Shown: in pieces, positions 41,801-52,793 of the stretch | How the letters are laid out: each line of letters starts with the position of its first letter | How positions within the stretch are numbered: the stretch's first letter is position 1 | Source: Closterium sp. Naga37s-1 | Lineage: Eukaryota; Streptophyta; Zygnematophyceae; Desmidiales; Closteriaceae | NCBI GenBank assembly: GCA_947471745.1 | Contig: CANJKZ010000115.1 | Coordinates: forward strand, 1 to 64,000 | Reading direction: 5' to 3' | DNA length: 64,000 nt | The notes under the pieces: generated by a model | Seen by the model: only the letters and a program-made list of their open reading frames with translations | The model's database searches: none | Told to the model about the DNA's origin: nothing | Translations under genes and position numbers: made by a program

Positions 41801-44800
41801 TGTGTCTCAGGTAGACCCTGTCGAGCTTGTCGAGGTCGCTGTCGACTCTGGTGCTGCTGGGGGTGGTGCTGCTGGGGGCGCTGAGCCTGAGCGTGCGGAG
41901 CCTGGGGTTGCTGAGCCTGAGGTTGCTGAGTCTGGGGGTGCTGAGCCTGGGGGTGCTGAGCCTGCGGGTGCTGAGCCTGGGGGTGCTGAGTCTGCTGGAG
42001 GTCCTACAGGTGCCTCGTCACGGCGAGAGCCTCTCTCTCCACCGCAGCTGCGCGAGTGGTTTGCTCGGCGCTGGAGCCTTCGGAGTGGAGCTGCTGGAGC
42101 TGGAGTTGCTGCCGGCGCTGGAGCTGGAGCTGCTGGAGGTGCTGGAGCCGCTGGTCCCGGAGGTGCTCGTACTGGAGGTACTGGAGCTGCTGGAGCTGGT
42201 GGTGCTACGGGCGTTGGAGCCGGAGGTGCTGGAGCTGCTGGTCCTGGAGGTGCTGGAGGTGCTGGAGCCGCTGGTCCCGGAGGTGCTCGTACTGGAGGTA
42301 CTGGAGCTGCTGGAGCTGGTGGTGCTGCAGGAGTTGGAGCCGGAGGTGCTGGAGCTGCTGGTCTTGGAGGTGCTCGTACTGGAGGTACTGGAGATACTGG
42401 AGCTGGAGGTGCTGCAGGAGTTGGAGCTGGAGGCGCTGGAGCTGGAGCTGCTGGAGGCGCTGGAGCTGGAGCTGCTGGAGGTGCTGGAGCTGGTGGTACT
42501 ACAGGCGTTGGAGGTGGAGACCCTGGAGCTGGGGGTACTGGTGCTGTCGGTGCTGGTTCTGGAGGCGCTGTGCGGCCGCGACGGTACTTCGTTCCACTCC
42601 TTCAGCAGGTTCTTGGTCTCCCACCTTCTACTGGCCTTACTCCTACCTTACTGTGTCCACCGCCTGACCAGTCGCAGCCTCAGTTACAGCCAGCCTCCCC
42701 ACTGCCTGCTCCTTCTCCTTACACACAGGAGGTTTAGGAGCGCGTCGTGAGCCTGCGTCTCATCCTGCGTCGCCTGTTCGCGCTGTTCGCACTGGTCGTC
42801 GTGTTCCGCGTCAGCGTCCTCCTCCTGTCCCAGGCACGCACCGGGTGGCACTTCGTCCTTCCTCTGTTCCACAGCGTGTCCCTCTGCCGTCTCCTCATGC
42901 GTCCTCTCTTCCTGACGTTGCTGAGCCGCCGTCAGACCTTGCTCGTGCTGCCAGTCCTACTGTCACACGTCTTCTCGCCACTGACCCTTCGTTTGAGTCC
43001 ACTGCTGCGTCTGCCCTAGTTGCTGAGCTTGTTGACTTTGCTGCCGCCTGTTGCCTCGACTACGCCGCTAGTCTTGTTGCTGAGTCTGAGTCTGTCTGTC
43101 CTTTGTCCGTTCGGGGTGAGTCTGCTCTTGGCACGGACGTCCTTGAGGACAGGCAGGAGGACTTTGAGTATTTTGCAGCTACTGTACCTCATCTTGTGTC
43201 CATGCTGATTGCACCTGAGGGAAACCCGGATGCACCAGACATCCCGGCCCCGCGCTCTTACGCAGAGGCGATTGAGGGTCCCTACCTCTCTCAGTGGCAG
43301 ACAGCCATGGACGCAGAGATGGCTTCCTGGAAGTCCACAGGCACTTACGTCGACGAGGTTCCCCCACCTGGGGCGAACATCGTCAGTGGCATGTGGATTT
43401 TCAGAGTGAAGCGACCGCCGGGTTCTCCGCCTGTCTTCAAGGCGCGTTACGTTGCTCGAGGCTTCAGTCAGCAACAGGGAGTTGACTTCTTCGGGTGCTG
43501 TTGCACGTCGCCGCTCAGCGTGACTACGAGCTTCACTCTCTTGAATTCAGTACAGCCTTCCTACAGGGCAGCCTGCACGAGGAGATCTGGCTGCGCCGCC
43601 CACCTAGCTTCACTGGGTCGTTTCCTGCAGGTACCCAGTGGAGCCTCCGGCGGCCAGTCTACGGTCTCTGCCAGGCGCCTCGCGAGTGGCACGACACACT
43701 GAGGACGGCGCTTGCGGCTCTTGGGTTTGCTCCTTCGATTGCTGACCCGTCGCTGTTTCTACGTACCGACAATTCTCTGCCGCCGTTCTACATCCTCGTG
43801 TACGTCGACGACTTGGTCTTTGCCACTGCTTACACTGCTGAACTGACCTTTGTGAATTCGGAGCTGCAGAAGAGACACTCGTGCACAGACTTGGGTGAGC
43901 TGCGCAGCTATCTTGGCTTGCAGATCACCCGGGACAGAGCACAGCGCACTATTACCTTGACTCAGCCACACGTGGTGCAGCAGGTCCTTCAGCGCTTCGA
44001 CAGCACAGTCCACTCCTCTGCCTACCGGTCACTCGCTCTCAGCTCTGCCTTCGGATGAGTCCGTAGAGCCGAGTGGCCCGTATCCAGAGCTTGTGGGCTG
44101 CCTCATGTACCTGATGACCTGCACTCGACCTGACCTTGCCTACCCTCTTAGCATCCTTGCACGCTACGTTGCGCCTGGGAGACACCGACCAGAGCACTGG
44201 AAGGCCGCTAAGAGGGTGTTGCGCTACTTGTGCAGTACGTCGGGCATGGGGCTCGTGCTTGGAGGACGGGCTTGAGTTGTCCTCACTGGCCACGCAGACG
44301 CTTCTTGGGTTGACGACTTGGCTACGCAGCGGTCATCACAGGGTTACACTTTTAGCCTTGGCTCCGGCTCTGTTTCGTGGCGGTCCACCCGCTCGTGTTC
44401 TGTTCTCAGTTCCTGCTGTGAGGCTGAGATCTACGCAGGGGCCATGGCTGCACAGGAGTTACGCTGGCTCACCTACCTGCTGACTGACTTGGGAGAGCCG
44501 CCTCGTTCTCCTCCAGTTCTGTACGTCGACAACAAGGCCATGATTGCCTTGTGTCAGGAGCACAGACTGGAGCACAGAACGAAGCACATCGCTTTGCGCT
44601 ACTTCCTTGCTCGAGAGTTGCAGCAGCGTGGTCAACTTCGTCTTACTTACGTGGCCTCTCGGGCCAACACTGCTGATATCTTCACCAAGGCACTTCAGCC
44701 TTGTGATCATCAGCGTTTCTGTACTGTTCTAGGCCTTGTGCCTACTTGGTCTCACTTGCTCACTTCTGGACTTTGCTTGTACTGTGATCTATATACATTT

Positions 44801-44999
44801 ACCTGCATGCTTACACTTGCTAGGTTGTGATCACTGTACTGCTTGTTCTCCTTTATATAAATCTTCATGTGAACTGGCCTTGTGGCCATTTGTTTGTGCT
44901 CAAAATGCGTGGTGACTTCGTGATCCACCCTGAGCTTGCTTTGCTTTTCTTGACCGGTCTTGTGACCTCTTGTTCTCCCCCACTTTGCCTATGGGGGAG

Positions 45000-45113
45000 T
45001 GTCAAACTTATATACTGCTTATTGTGTAGGCCCATATGGGGTACAACCCAATTAGGGTTTCCCACTTGTACCCATCTTGCTGCTAATTCATTCATTTGTT
45101 CTTACTTCTGATA
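45000..45113 (+). repeat. 3' LTR of copia B
   Basis: 114 bp starting TGTCAAAC directly after the purine-rich ATGGGGGAG and ending TTCTGATA, followed by GCGTA. Confidence 0.92.
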
Positions 45114-45915
45114 GCGTATTGTGGCATGCTCGTTCGTCCCACGAGCTCGGTGTCCCCAGCTGCTGCTGTTGCCGTAGGACCCCGGTCTCGGTTGGTGGAG
45201 GAAATCGAGTTTTTCTGCCATGGCGAGAATCTCGTTCGGTGACGTTGCGAAGTAGGATCTCCTGCGCGATGTCGCTTTTCAGGCCGCCGACATAGCGGCC
45301 GATGCGTTTCGCTTCATGCATATTTCCCACCCGCTCGTACAGCGCCAGAAACCCGCTGGTGTAGTCCTGGACGGAATCGAGCTGGAGCCAAGTGCGGAGC
45401 TTCTGTCGCGCGGCGATCGATTCTGCGATTGGCTCGAATCTTCCGTGCATACCTGCGCACCACGCGTCCCACGTGCGATACGGGGCTTCCTCCACGAAAT
45501 AGGACGGCGCCTAAGGTCCTGTTGGTCCTTCCCGTGGCGGTAGAGCCTCGTAGTCGGTCGGCTTCGTGACGATAACACGCCACCAATCCATCGCGTCCGA
45601 CGAGACGTAGTTCGCATCGAAAAATACATTTAGGTGAAGAGCCACGCCTGCACCGTCGGACCACCCCGTTGACTCGGATCGAAGGAAGGCGGACGCTGCG
45701 GCTTGAGCGGCATCAGTGGACGGCAGTGCCGACTCATCGATCGGTGTCGCAATGTTGACGCGACGTTGACTCCCAGTCGCGTTCGTCGCCCCGGGGTGTG
45801 TCGTTCTGTGGTCGTCGCGAACATCATTGCGTTCGACGCCATCACTAGCGGCACTCGAGGGTTGTCCCACACCCTCGTATTGGGCGGTGGATGGTGCTCC
45901 TTGTGCTGCTGTTCC

Positions 45916-46260
45916 TGTCAGAGGTCCACTGGTGATCCCCGATTGATCCTAGGGAAGGGTTACAGGCTCGTTGTCCTGGGGGGTTATGGACGCACTGACC
46001 CGCTACTTAACAAGCCTTTTTATCCCAATGGTCTAGTGGTTGGGATTCTGACATGGTATCAGAGCGAAGGTCTCGGGTTCGAATCCCAGTGTGTGCACTT
46101 CGGGCATCCCAGTGCGGGGGGGTGTCAGAGGTCCACTGGTGATCCCCGATTGATCCTAGGGAAGGGTTACAGGCATGTTGGCCTGGGGGGTTATGGGTGC
46201 ACTGACCGGCTACTTAAAAAACCCTTTTATCCCAATGGTCTAGTGGTTGGGATTCTGACA
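45916..46260 (+). mobile_element. Complete TRIM (terminal-repeat retrotransposon in miniature)
   Basis: Two direct LTRs of 138 bp (45916-46053 and 46123-46260), both TGTCAGAG...TTCTGACA, enclose only 69 bp. The internal part starts with TGGTATCAGAGC (46054-46065), a perfect primer-binding site for initiator tRNA-Met, and ends with the purine-rich GTGCGGGGGGG just before the second LTR. GTTCC is duplicated at 45911-45915 and 46261-46265. The LTRs differ at about nine sites (6-7 percent), so it is a moderately old insertion. It has no coding capacity, as is normal for TRIMs. Confidence 0.95.
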
Positions 46261-46430
46261 GTTCCTTGCGTTTGTGATTGTGCTTGCTGTGCCCGTGTGA
46301 TGTCATTCTGCAGTGACGTGCGTTTCTCCAATTTCTTCGGAGCTTTCATGCAGTTGTTGCAGCAGTGTATTCAGGCGCTCCTGCGTGAGGCTCGCAAGGT
46401 CGACATGTTCTTCCATATCGAAGGGCGTCG

Positions 46431-46894
46431 ACCGGTCTTGGTGCTAGGCGCAGTCGTGGCTGTATGCGCTTACGAGAGAGCGCGAGGACAGCAGCTCCTA
46501 GTTCGCTTAGGGGCGTGAGTCCATCAGAGTGAAAAAATCAAAAGTGGGTTTCTGCTGGTTGTGGAAATGCACGGTCCGAAAAGGAAAGTGGCTGTGATAG
46601 CCAAGTGTTACGGGTGCAACGGAACGAGGTAGCGAGGATTGCACGTGTCAAATGAATACAAATTATGGGCGAAGGCATGAGCGAATACTTAATAAGCGAA
46701 AATGCAAATAGTATTACGGTATGCTGGCATCGAGGTTCGGGCTAGTCCGAGGCGTAGGCCGACTCGGCCAGGCCAGCGATGCATGGTTTGGCAAATGCAT
46801 CGCGCGAAGGTTGGCGAAGCCCCGAACTGGCGAACAACGGTTGGTCTTGTACGCGGTGTTGAAGCACGCGGTAAGGAATGTTGAAAAAAAAATC
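46431..46894. other. Spacer between gypsy C and FAS1 block 3
   Basis: No supported gene. GGCCAGGCCAGCGATGCATGG and similar GC-rich words occur near 46770, and the right end of gypsy C must lie here, but I could not find its LTR. Confidence 0.4.
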
Positions 46895-47910
46895 CTTTCC
46901 TAGAAAGTGCGTGACATGCCATATGTTGTTGTGCACTTGGTATGGGAAGAGAACATAAAAGGAACACTAGGACTTGAGAGTACACCCGTTACCTGCATAC
47001 ACAACATCGACTGGTCCGACTGACCGTCCCCCCCACAATGTGGCACCGAATCACTGTTTCGCAAAAAGGTCGTCGTACAAGCGGAATCGCACAGGCTTCG
47101 TCGCACAGGATCCTCGTACACGCGTCGTCGCACACGCGTCATCGCACACGCGTCATCGCACACGCATGGCAATCGACCCACAAAGTTAGCTCTCTAAACA
47201 GTTTCTAAACGTTTCGGAACGTGATTAAAACCTTCTAAACCGCAGTTGCGGAACTTTCACAAATGCTATCGACTAGAGGTGTCGGCTAGGAACATTCACA
47301 CCAGCTCACACACGTGAAATGTAGAAAAAGGACGGTTCGTGGCTCTTCCTGTCAGTATCGCACCATATGCTGACGCGTTATCTAGCCAGTCGTTCCGCGC
47401 CGAATCGGCGCGGCACGGCGTCTATATGGCGACACTGGCGCAGCGGTTTCCCCGCATGTCACCGCTGCTGGCGGCGACTCAGCTTCCTCGCGTGTCCATG
47501 GCGGCGAGTCGTCGCGGTGTGCGCCTTTGGGCGTTACATGGAACGGGCGAGCTGTGAAGGGTCTATCTGGCCAGGAGCGATCCGGACAGGAGCGCTCCGG
47601 CCAGCATGGCACCTCTCGTGAGCCTATTAATACGGCTTGGTTAGAACCTACATACATCACAACCGTTTAGCAGCAACCTAATACGACGACGACCTACTAG
47701 CTCCCAGCACGACGAACAATTCCAACGACGACGATAATACCAGCTGTTACAGTGCGCCTCAGAGACTCCAACCAGCTCATACCATCCAGCTCAGGATCGT
47801 CCCCTTTAGTCTCTCACACTCAACGATCAGCGTGTACACCCTTCACTCTCAAGGGCGATACCATCCGCAAGGCCCAGTTACGTGTCTGAAGCTCGCAGCA
47901 ATTACCGGCA
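46895..47910 (+). promoter_or_regulatory. Conserved upstream block of FAS1 copy 3
   Basis: Aligns through most of its length with 23835-24903. It includes CTTGGTATGGGAAGA, GTCGTCGCACACGCGTCATC, GGAACTTTCACA, AGGAACATTCACACC, CGTTCCGCGCCGAATCGGCG, ATGGCGGCGAGTCGTCG, a TATA-like CCTATTAATACGGC near 47626 and the AACCTAATACGACGACGACC leader segment. Repeated GAAC/GTTC spacing around the GAACGTNNNNAAA boxes is compatible with heat-shock-type elements, but this is only a suggestion. Confidence 0.68.
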
Positions 47911-48860
47911 ATGGCGGCACGACTCGGAGGTGGCTTGCTCCTCGTAGCAGTCATCTGCGTGGCGGCGGCGTGCGTTCCGACGGGCTGCGCGCAGCCTCCT
48001 CCGCCGACGAAGGCGCAGCTGCGCGCGGAGCTGCAGAGCATGGCGAAGAGCATCGTGAAGCGGTACCCCCAGTACTCGCGATACGCGCAGGACGCCACCA
48101 AATACATCAACCTCGCACGTAAGACATTGCTGATTTCTTCATAACGAGATTTCCCGTTTCGTGTTCGCTCCCTAATTGACTACACCAAGCTGACCACCCC
48201 CCCGCCCCCCACAACACCCCACCTCCTTTTTGTTTTTGAAATCACTCACGCTTTTTCCTTCTCCTCTCTTTACCCCTTTCCCCGCCGCCCTTCCCCTTCC
48301 CTTGGATCAGTTTGTGCCCAATTTGTGTTCCTCTTCTCAGCTTGGCTATATAAAGGTTCAACTCTCCCCCCCCCCCTCACACACAAACATCCCACGTTCT
48401 GTTTTTTTCAGATCCATTCACCGCCTTTTCCTTCTCCCCTCTCTCGCCGCCCTTGCCTTCCCATGCAGTGAACTCCAAGTACGACCTGTCGGCGCTGCGA
48501 GACGCGTCCATTCTCATCCCCAACAACGTGCAGGCAGAAGCCCTCGCTAAGAGAATCCCCGCTAAGAGCAGCAGCATCCCCACACTGTACAACATCACAG
48601 CGTTCCACATCCTGCGCCGCCGAATGACCCTCCCGCAGATGAGGCAGGTGAAGCTGCGGACAGCGATAGGCACTCAGCTCAGGCAGCCGCTCTTTAAGAT
48701 GACGCCGATGGGAAACAACAGCGCTGTGTCGTTTGCTGAAGGGCCGTACTTGAAGGCAGACCAGTGGACCACTTTTCGCATCCCGGGGCTGTACTTGAGC
48801 AGATGGTTCATTGCCCATGGGGTGGATCGGGTGATCATCCCGACTTATACCAAAGTATGA
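47911..48860 (+). CDS. Secreted single-FAS1 domain protein, copy 3
   Basis: Exon 1 (47911-48118) begins MAARLGGGLLLVAVICVAAA, a signal peptide ending near GCAQ, and contains the AELQSMAKSIVKRYPQYS stretch missing from copy 1. Exon 2 (48469-48860, after CCATGCAG) reads LNSKYDLSALRDASILIPNN, YNITAFHILRRRM and RWFIAHGVDRVIIPTYTKV. Both exon lengths (208 and 392 nt) equal those of copy 2 and the product is again 199 residues, so both copies look intact. Differences are a few conservative changes, for example LYLSRWF for LYVGRWF. The intron is longer (350 bp) and C/T-rich. Confidence 0.9.
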
Positions 48861-49210
48861 TCAAGTAGCTGAGGAGTTAGGGGGAGGTGAAGAGTGGGAG
48901 CAGCAAGTTCAGGTAATTGTGTTTCTCCAGATTTGTAGAGCTGTTGGCTGCTCACCAGGGCATGTCATTGCAGTCCTTGCTTCAGTGGAACATGCCTATG
49001 CATGCAGTGCCGCATCCCTGTGCTGCAGCAGTCATGCATACCTACTTTAGTAAACCTTGTCTCTTGTTGGTTTGTACTGAAATGCCCCACCAAGATTCTC
49101 ATATCCGCACTTCTAGGTACTGCTTTCTCTTTTAGTCTTGTTAAATTGTAGTGACACTCCAATATTGTGAGAAAATCTAGAATGCTTGAACGATGGGGCG
49201 ATAAAAATTG
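48861..49210. other. FAS1 copy 3 downstream region
   Basis: The 3' flank aligns with that of copy 2 (CTCCAGATTTGTAGAGCTGT and GCAGTGCCGCATCCCTGTGC). No further feature seen. Confidence 0.6.
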
Positions 49211-49309
49211 TGTGTTGGTGAACTCATTTTTGTTTATTTCACCATACCTACCGTAATTCGCTCTCTTGGAACACAAGGCTTTACCGTAGCTTCTCGTCAG
49301 ATGCCGGGC

Positions 49310-49584
49310 ACAGAGGGGGAGATGGAGAGGAAGGGGGCGGGGATGGGAGGCCGAGCCGAGGAGAGGGAGGAGGAGGAGGATGGGGTGTCAGGGAGGAGGA
49401 GGGGGAGATGAAAGGAAGGGGGGGGCATGGGGAGAGAAAGAGGGAGTGGGAGGCGGGGGGGGGGGGGGGGGGGGGGGTAGGGGGACTCGGGGAGGGAGGG
49501 GGAGGAGGAAGGGGGGGGACGATTAGGAGGAGGATAGGAGGAGAGGAGACGGAGAGGAGGCGAAGGCATAGCACATGGGGAGGG

Positions 49585-49619
<35 letters not shown>

Positions 49620-49735
49620 GAGGAGGAGGAGGAGGAGGAGGAGGAGGAGGAGGAGGAAGAGGAGGAGGAGGAGGGATCAGGAGGAGGAAGAAGAAGAAGA
49701 GGAGTGGTGGTGGAGGTGGTCGGGGTCGTGTTGAG
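49310..49735. repeat. Purine-strand low-complexity block (G runs and GGA repeats)
   Basis: Nearly all-purine top strand: GGGGGAGATGGAGAGG-type sequence, a G run of over 20 bases around 49456-49479, another at 49580-49596, and a GGA/GAG array at 49597-49690. ORFs here are compositional artefacts. It separates FAS1 copy 3 from the cytochrome b5 3' end. Confidence 0.93.
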
Positions 49736-49872
49736 AAGCGCAGTGCATGTTTATGCGTGGACGTCCGTCAAAACTGGCATAGCTGGACTGTATAGAAGAT
49801 TGAGAGCGAGGGCTCCTTCGCATAGCAACCGATTGACTAGCATGGTTTTATTGGCCATAGTATCATGTCAAG

Positions 49873-50512
49873 TTAGCTCTCGACCTTAGGAACCTGTGTG
49901 TAGGATCTAACCGCAAGAGCCAGCACCACCATAAGCACGGGTATCAAGAACTGCAGCAACAGCTTCAACGTTGACGTACTCTCCTGGCTCCCTCCTCCAC
50001 TGCTTCCGTTCCTACTCGGCTTCTCTGGTAGTGTCGACTCGTCGATCTCGCCGACATAGTACTGGGCAAGCATGTCTCTGGCGGTCTTACTGTGGCCGAT
50101 GTCCTCGAAATCATCGGTTGCGTCTTTGCCTGAAGACGACCACGCGAAAAGTCATCGGGAAATAGATTAGGGTGTCAGACCTCAATAGGTGAAAATGAAA
50201 ACAGATGCGTCTGCACAGAGAATGTACATGGTAGGGCTTACCTGTCGATGAGACCATGACATCGGATCCACCAGGATGATCATCCATAAACTTAGTCACG
50301 TCATACACCTGCACAGGGAGAAACTCCAATCTGGTTAGCTATAGACGAGGCTGCGGTAACAGATCATTCAGATCTAAGCCAGAATGGCTAGTATGAAACC
50401 AGTTTGAGCATCGTTACTTCACCTTGCCTGACACGATCAGCCAGCAATCCTTCTCGGTGTTGTGTTTCGAAACCTCCTCTAACGTGAAAACCTTTGGCTT
50501 AGACTCAGCCAT
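49873..50512 (-). CDS. Cytochrome b5, tail-anchored
   Basis: Three minus-strand exons with clean GT/AG borders: 50423-50512, 50242-50308 and 49873-50129 (414 nt, 137 residues). The N-part MAESKPKVFTLEEVSKHNTE leads to DCWLIVSGKVYDVTKFMDDH and then HPGG, where the histidine is the first haem ligand. The second ligand is in FEDIGHSKTARDML. After a Ser/Gly linker the hydrophobic LLLQFLIPVLMVVLALAV anchors the C-terminus in the ER or outer mitochondrial membrane, followed by a short polar tail VPKVES. It donates electrons to desaturases, hydroxylases and P450s. Unlike several neighbours it needs no frame correction. Confidence 0.95.
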
Positions 50513-51186
50513 GACTAATTGTGCAAAACCGTGCAACTTCCCCTTGCTGCTCTTTAACTGGATCAAAGCAAAACCACAGCAGCAACACGATAACGTTCTA
50601 AGGCTAACACCAACTTTCCAACAGCCTGCTCGAGGGAGTATACGAGGCTCTAACAAGAAGGCGTCCACAGATTCGTGAATCCTCCGAAGTTCATTCAAGG
50701 TAGCTAACTGATCAATCAGAGGAAAACGGATTTCATATCAGAGAAATGGTTGGACAGAGCCTGTGCCTGGATGCTGGGTTTGGGGGTGTACCAGAAGAGT
50801 CACTCACTTCACATAGAAATTGACGGAGGGTGCTCGTTGCTTGGGGTTGGGTTTTCCCAGACAATGGTGTTTTCGCCACATCTATTGATGATTGGCCACT
50901 TACGCTGTCGGTGGGACCCAGACGAACTTCACTCAGCCCAGAGAAGCCCTGAGCAGTCGCATTCAGTCGTTATGCGATTCTGCGATCACCTAGATTTGAG
51001 GAGAGCGAGCCTCCACCACCAGTCTCCAAGAATATCTGACACCCAGAGCTTCCCGAAGTCGTATGAGCTCGATACTTGTTACAAGATAAGGAGACTGTTA
51101 CAACAGTTACAACCTGTTATGAGTTGTAAAAGAGAGTGCGCAGAATAACGAATAACGAGAATGAATTACAGAATGACGATACAATG
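50513..51186. other. Cytochrome b5 upstream region
   Basis: No supported gene. It must contain the cytochrome b5 leader and promoter (minus strand). The open stretch directly upstream of the ATG on the minus strand has no b5-like sequence and is taken as 5' UTR. Confidence 0.5.
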
Positions 51187-52196
51187 AACACCCCTTTTAC
51201 CTCTGGCATTTTCCAGCAGAGGAACCTTCCTCGAACCATATTTCTCAGGCAAACTGTCCATTTTCTCATCCGCCGCACCATGCGGCCTCGAGGTCCCGCA
51301 CCATGCGGGGGATCATTGATTCGGGGCAATCACACCTTGCCCTGAAAAAAACAAATCCCGGTCTTTCTCACCCCTCTTCGTGCCCGCAGGAAAATCACAC
51401 ATCACCAACACACCATCACTAACACATCGAACGATCAATTTCCCTTGCCCGATTTTTTTCGACGTCCACCGCTGCTTTGCAGGGCTGCCCGGGCTGCCAG
51501 TACAGTGATTCTGCGCTCCATCAGCGCAGCTGCATACGGGCTTCTCCGAAGTGTCGTTTTCGGTTGATGCCATTAATATTGGCCCATTTAATGCCAACCG
51601 AACGCTCGGGCCCATTTTTCCGAAGTTTCACTGCAGCTACAGTCTGTTTTCGATCTGTTTCTTGGGGCCATTTTTTGGGGACCGGTAAAAATGCCCATAA
51701 TGGCGATAATGGCCATAATGCCTGCCGAACTGGGCCCAGAAAATGTTTCACTGCTGCGCCGAGATGAAAACCAACGAAAATCCAGGGCCCAGCTCGGCAG
51801 GAATTATGGCCATTATGGCCATTATGGGCATTTTTAACGGGCCCCCAAAAAATGCCCCCTCGAAGCAGCAGCGATATCAGACTGTAGCTGCAGTGCAACT
51901 TCGGAAAAAATGGCCCGAGTGTTTGGTTGGCATTTTATGGGCCTAGATTAATGCCATCAATCGAGGATTTAGCTTCGCAGAAGCTATGAGGCAGTTTCCT
52001 TGAAGGATTGCGTGATCATGCGATTGGCTGGCATATTTGACTAGTCACTTTTGATTGGCCGCATCACTGATCCCCCGTGTAGTGCGGGACCTCGAGGCCG
52101 CATGGTGCGGCGGATCAGAAAATGGATAGTTTGCCTGAGAAATAGGGTTCGAGGAAGATTCCTCTGGTAGAAAATGCCAGCGTTAAAAGGGGTGTT
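51187..52196. repeat. 1-kb foldback element with long inverted arms
   Basis: The left end AACACCCCTTTTACC is mirrored by the right end TTAAAAGGGGTGTT. The outer arms pair over about 130 bp (CCGCACCATGCGGCCTCGAG on both sides). The inner part, about 51560-51960, is again an inverted repeat built from GCCCATAATGGC-type words around a centre near 51750. In all, about 500 bp per arm pairs imperfectly. No coding capacity is visible. A further fragment of the inner repeat (AATGCCTGCCGAACTGGGCC) lies at 52330-52350. The family is not identified and no target duplication was found. Confidence 0.85.
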
Positions 52197-52793
52197 TGGC
52201 TAGCATTCCATTATTGTCTGGTTCGGCGATGATCCGCTTATATCGAGCCTGTATAATCTTTCACGCGCTTATCAAGGAAGGTTCCAAGGTGGTCGGTTTA
52301 CTGTAACCCATCCCCCGAGGCCCATTTTTTAATGCCTGCCGAACTGGGCCTAGGTGTTAAGTCTCACGAAGAAAAGCGTTGAGTTGTGATGTCCGGACGA
52401 AAATGCGTCGGTGTGGAGAAGTTGATGACGAAACCAGGTATTACGTGCCCGAAAAATCTTCGAGGGCGAGCCAGAAGATGTAGCCCAGAAACCGAAACTA
52501 AAATTATCGAATACTCGAACTGAACCTTTTTGTCTTCACGTTGCCAGAATCAGCCGATATCTTCAGCAGTTGCAGCTGGCAGCTTCTGACGTGGTTGAGA
52601 ATTAATGCAGTTGTCGTGGGCGGGTCGAAGGCGAGTTGTCAGTAGCAGGGTTGGAATGGATTCACGCGAGAGATTTGTCGTAATGCGCCGATATTTCGTG
52701 GGCAGGGATGAAATTTTACATCTGTCTCTCCCCCCCTTCACTGTTGCTGCCACCTTCTTCAGTTCGTCGTAAGTCGTTCGTACCCCTTGAAAC
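52197..52793. other. Non-coding spacer
   Basis: No supported gene or RNA. It contains one short copy of the foldback's inner repeat at about 52318-52352 and otherwise unique sequence. Confidence 0.5.

Larger units (their letters stand above)
38081..45113 (+). mobile_element. Copia LTR retrotransposon B, full-length, inserted in gypsy C
   Basis: 5' LTR 38081-38210, primer site TGGTTTAAGAGC at 38211, a very GC-rich leader (38290-38860), gag from 38870 (MATLSVLTFDPEGRLIEFDA) with a Gly-rich tail, protease (DSGASRCFF, about 40375), integrase (about 40.8-41.5 kb), a Gly/Ala-rich linker (41.8-42.6 kb), reverse transcriptase (about 43.3-44.0 kb), RNase H (about 44.3-44.7 kb), polypurine ATGGGGGAG and 3' LTR 45000-45113. 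Target duplication GCGTA at 38076-38080 and 45114-45118. LTRs differ at about 4-5 percent of aligned sites plus two indels, one a 14-bp segment, so B is older than A. The pol part is interrupted several times. Confidence 0.93.
35053..46430 (-). mobile_element. Ty3/gypsy element C, broken, hosting copia B and a TRIM
   Basis: Minus-strand parts from right to left: gag start near 46415 (MEEHVDLASLTQERL), more gag (45.9-45.1 kb), a CCHC knuckle around 38.05-37.95 kb, protease (DILLGRDWLRRHNP, about 37.5 kb), reverse transcriptase (DYRALNKVTIKSRYPIPR and FSKIDLRGGYHQIRV, about 37.0-36.7 kb), RNase H (about 36.4-35.9 kb) and integrase (about 35.7-35.2 kb). Protease-RT-RNaseH-integrase order marks it as Ty3/gypsy. 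Copia B (38081-45113) and a TRIM (45916-46260) sit inside gag, so C is older than both. No LTRs were found. It is broken, with several interruptions. A gag-like N-terminus at about 35165 after the integrase suggests a second, truncated gypsy copy at the left end. Confidence 0.82.

Noticed and set aside
46020-46095. tRNA-like segment with A-box and B-box-like words (TGGTCTAGTGG and GGTTCGAATCC), possible tRNA-derived SINE
   Set aside because: The A-box-like word is part of both 138-bp LTRs and the following TGGTATCAGAGC is a primer-binding site; a TRIM with intact target duplication explains the whole segment better.
49281-49889. Glu/Arg-rich plus and Pro/Ser-rich minus ORFs
   Set aside because: Pure low-complexity G/GGA block; no coding evidence.
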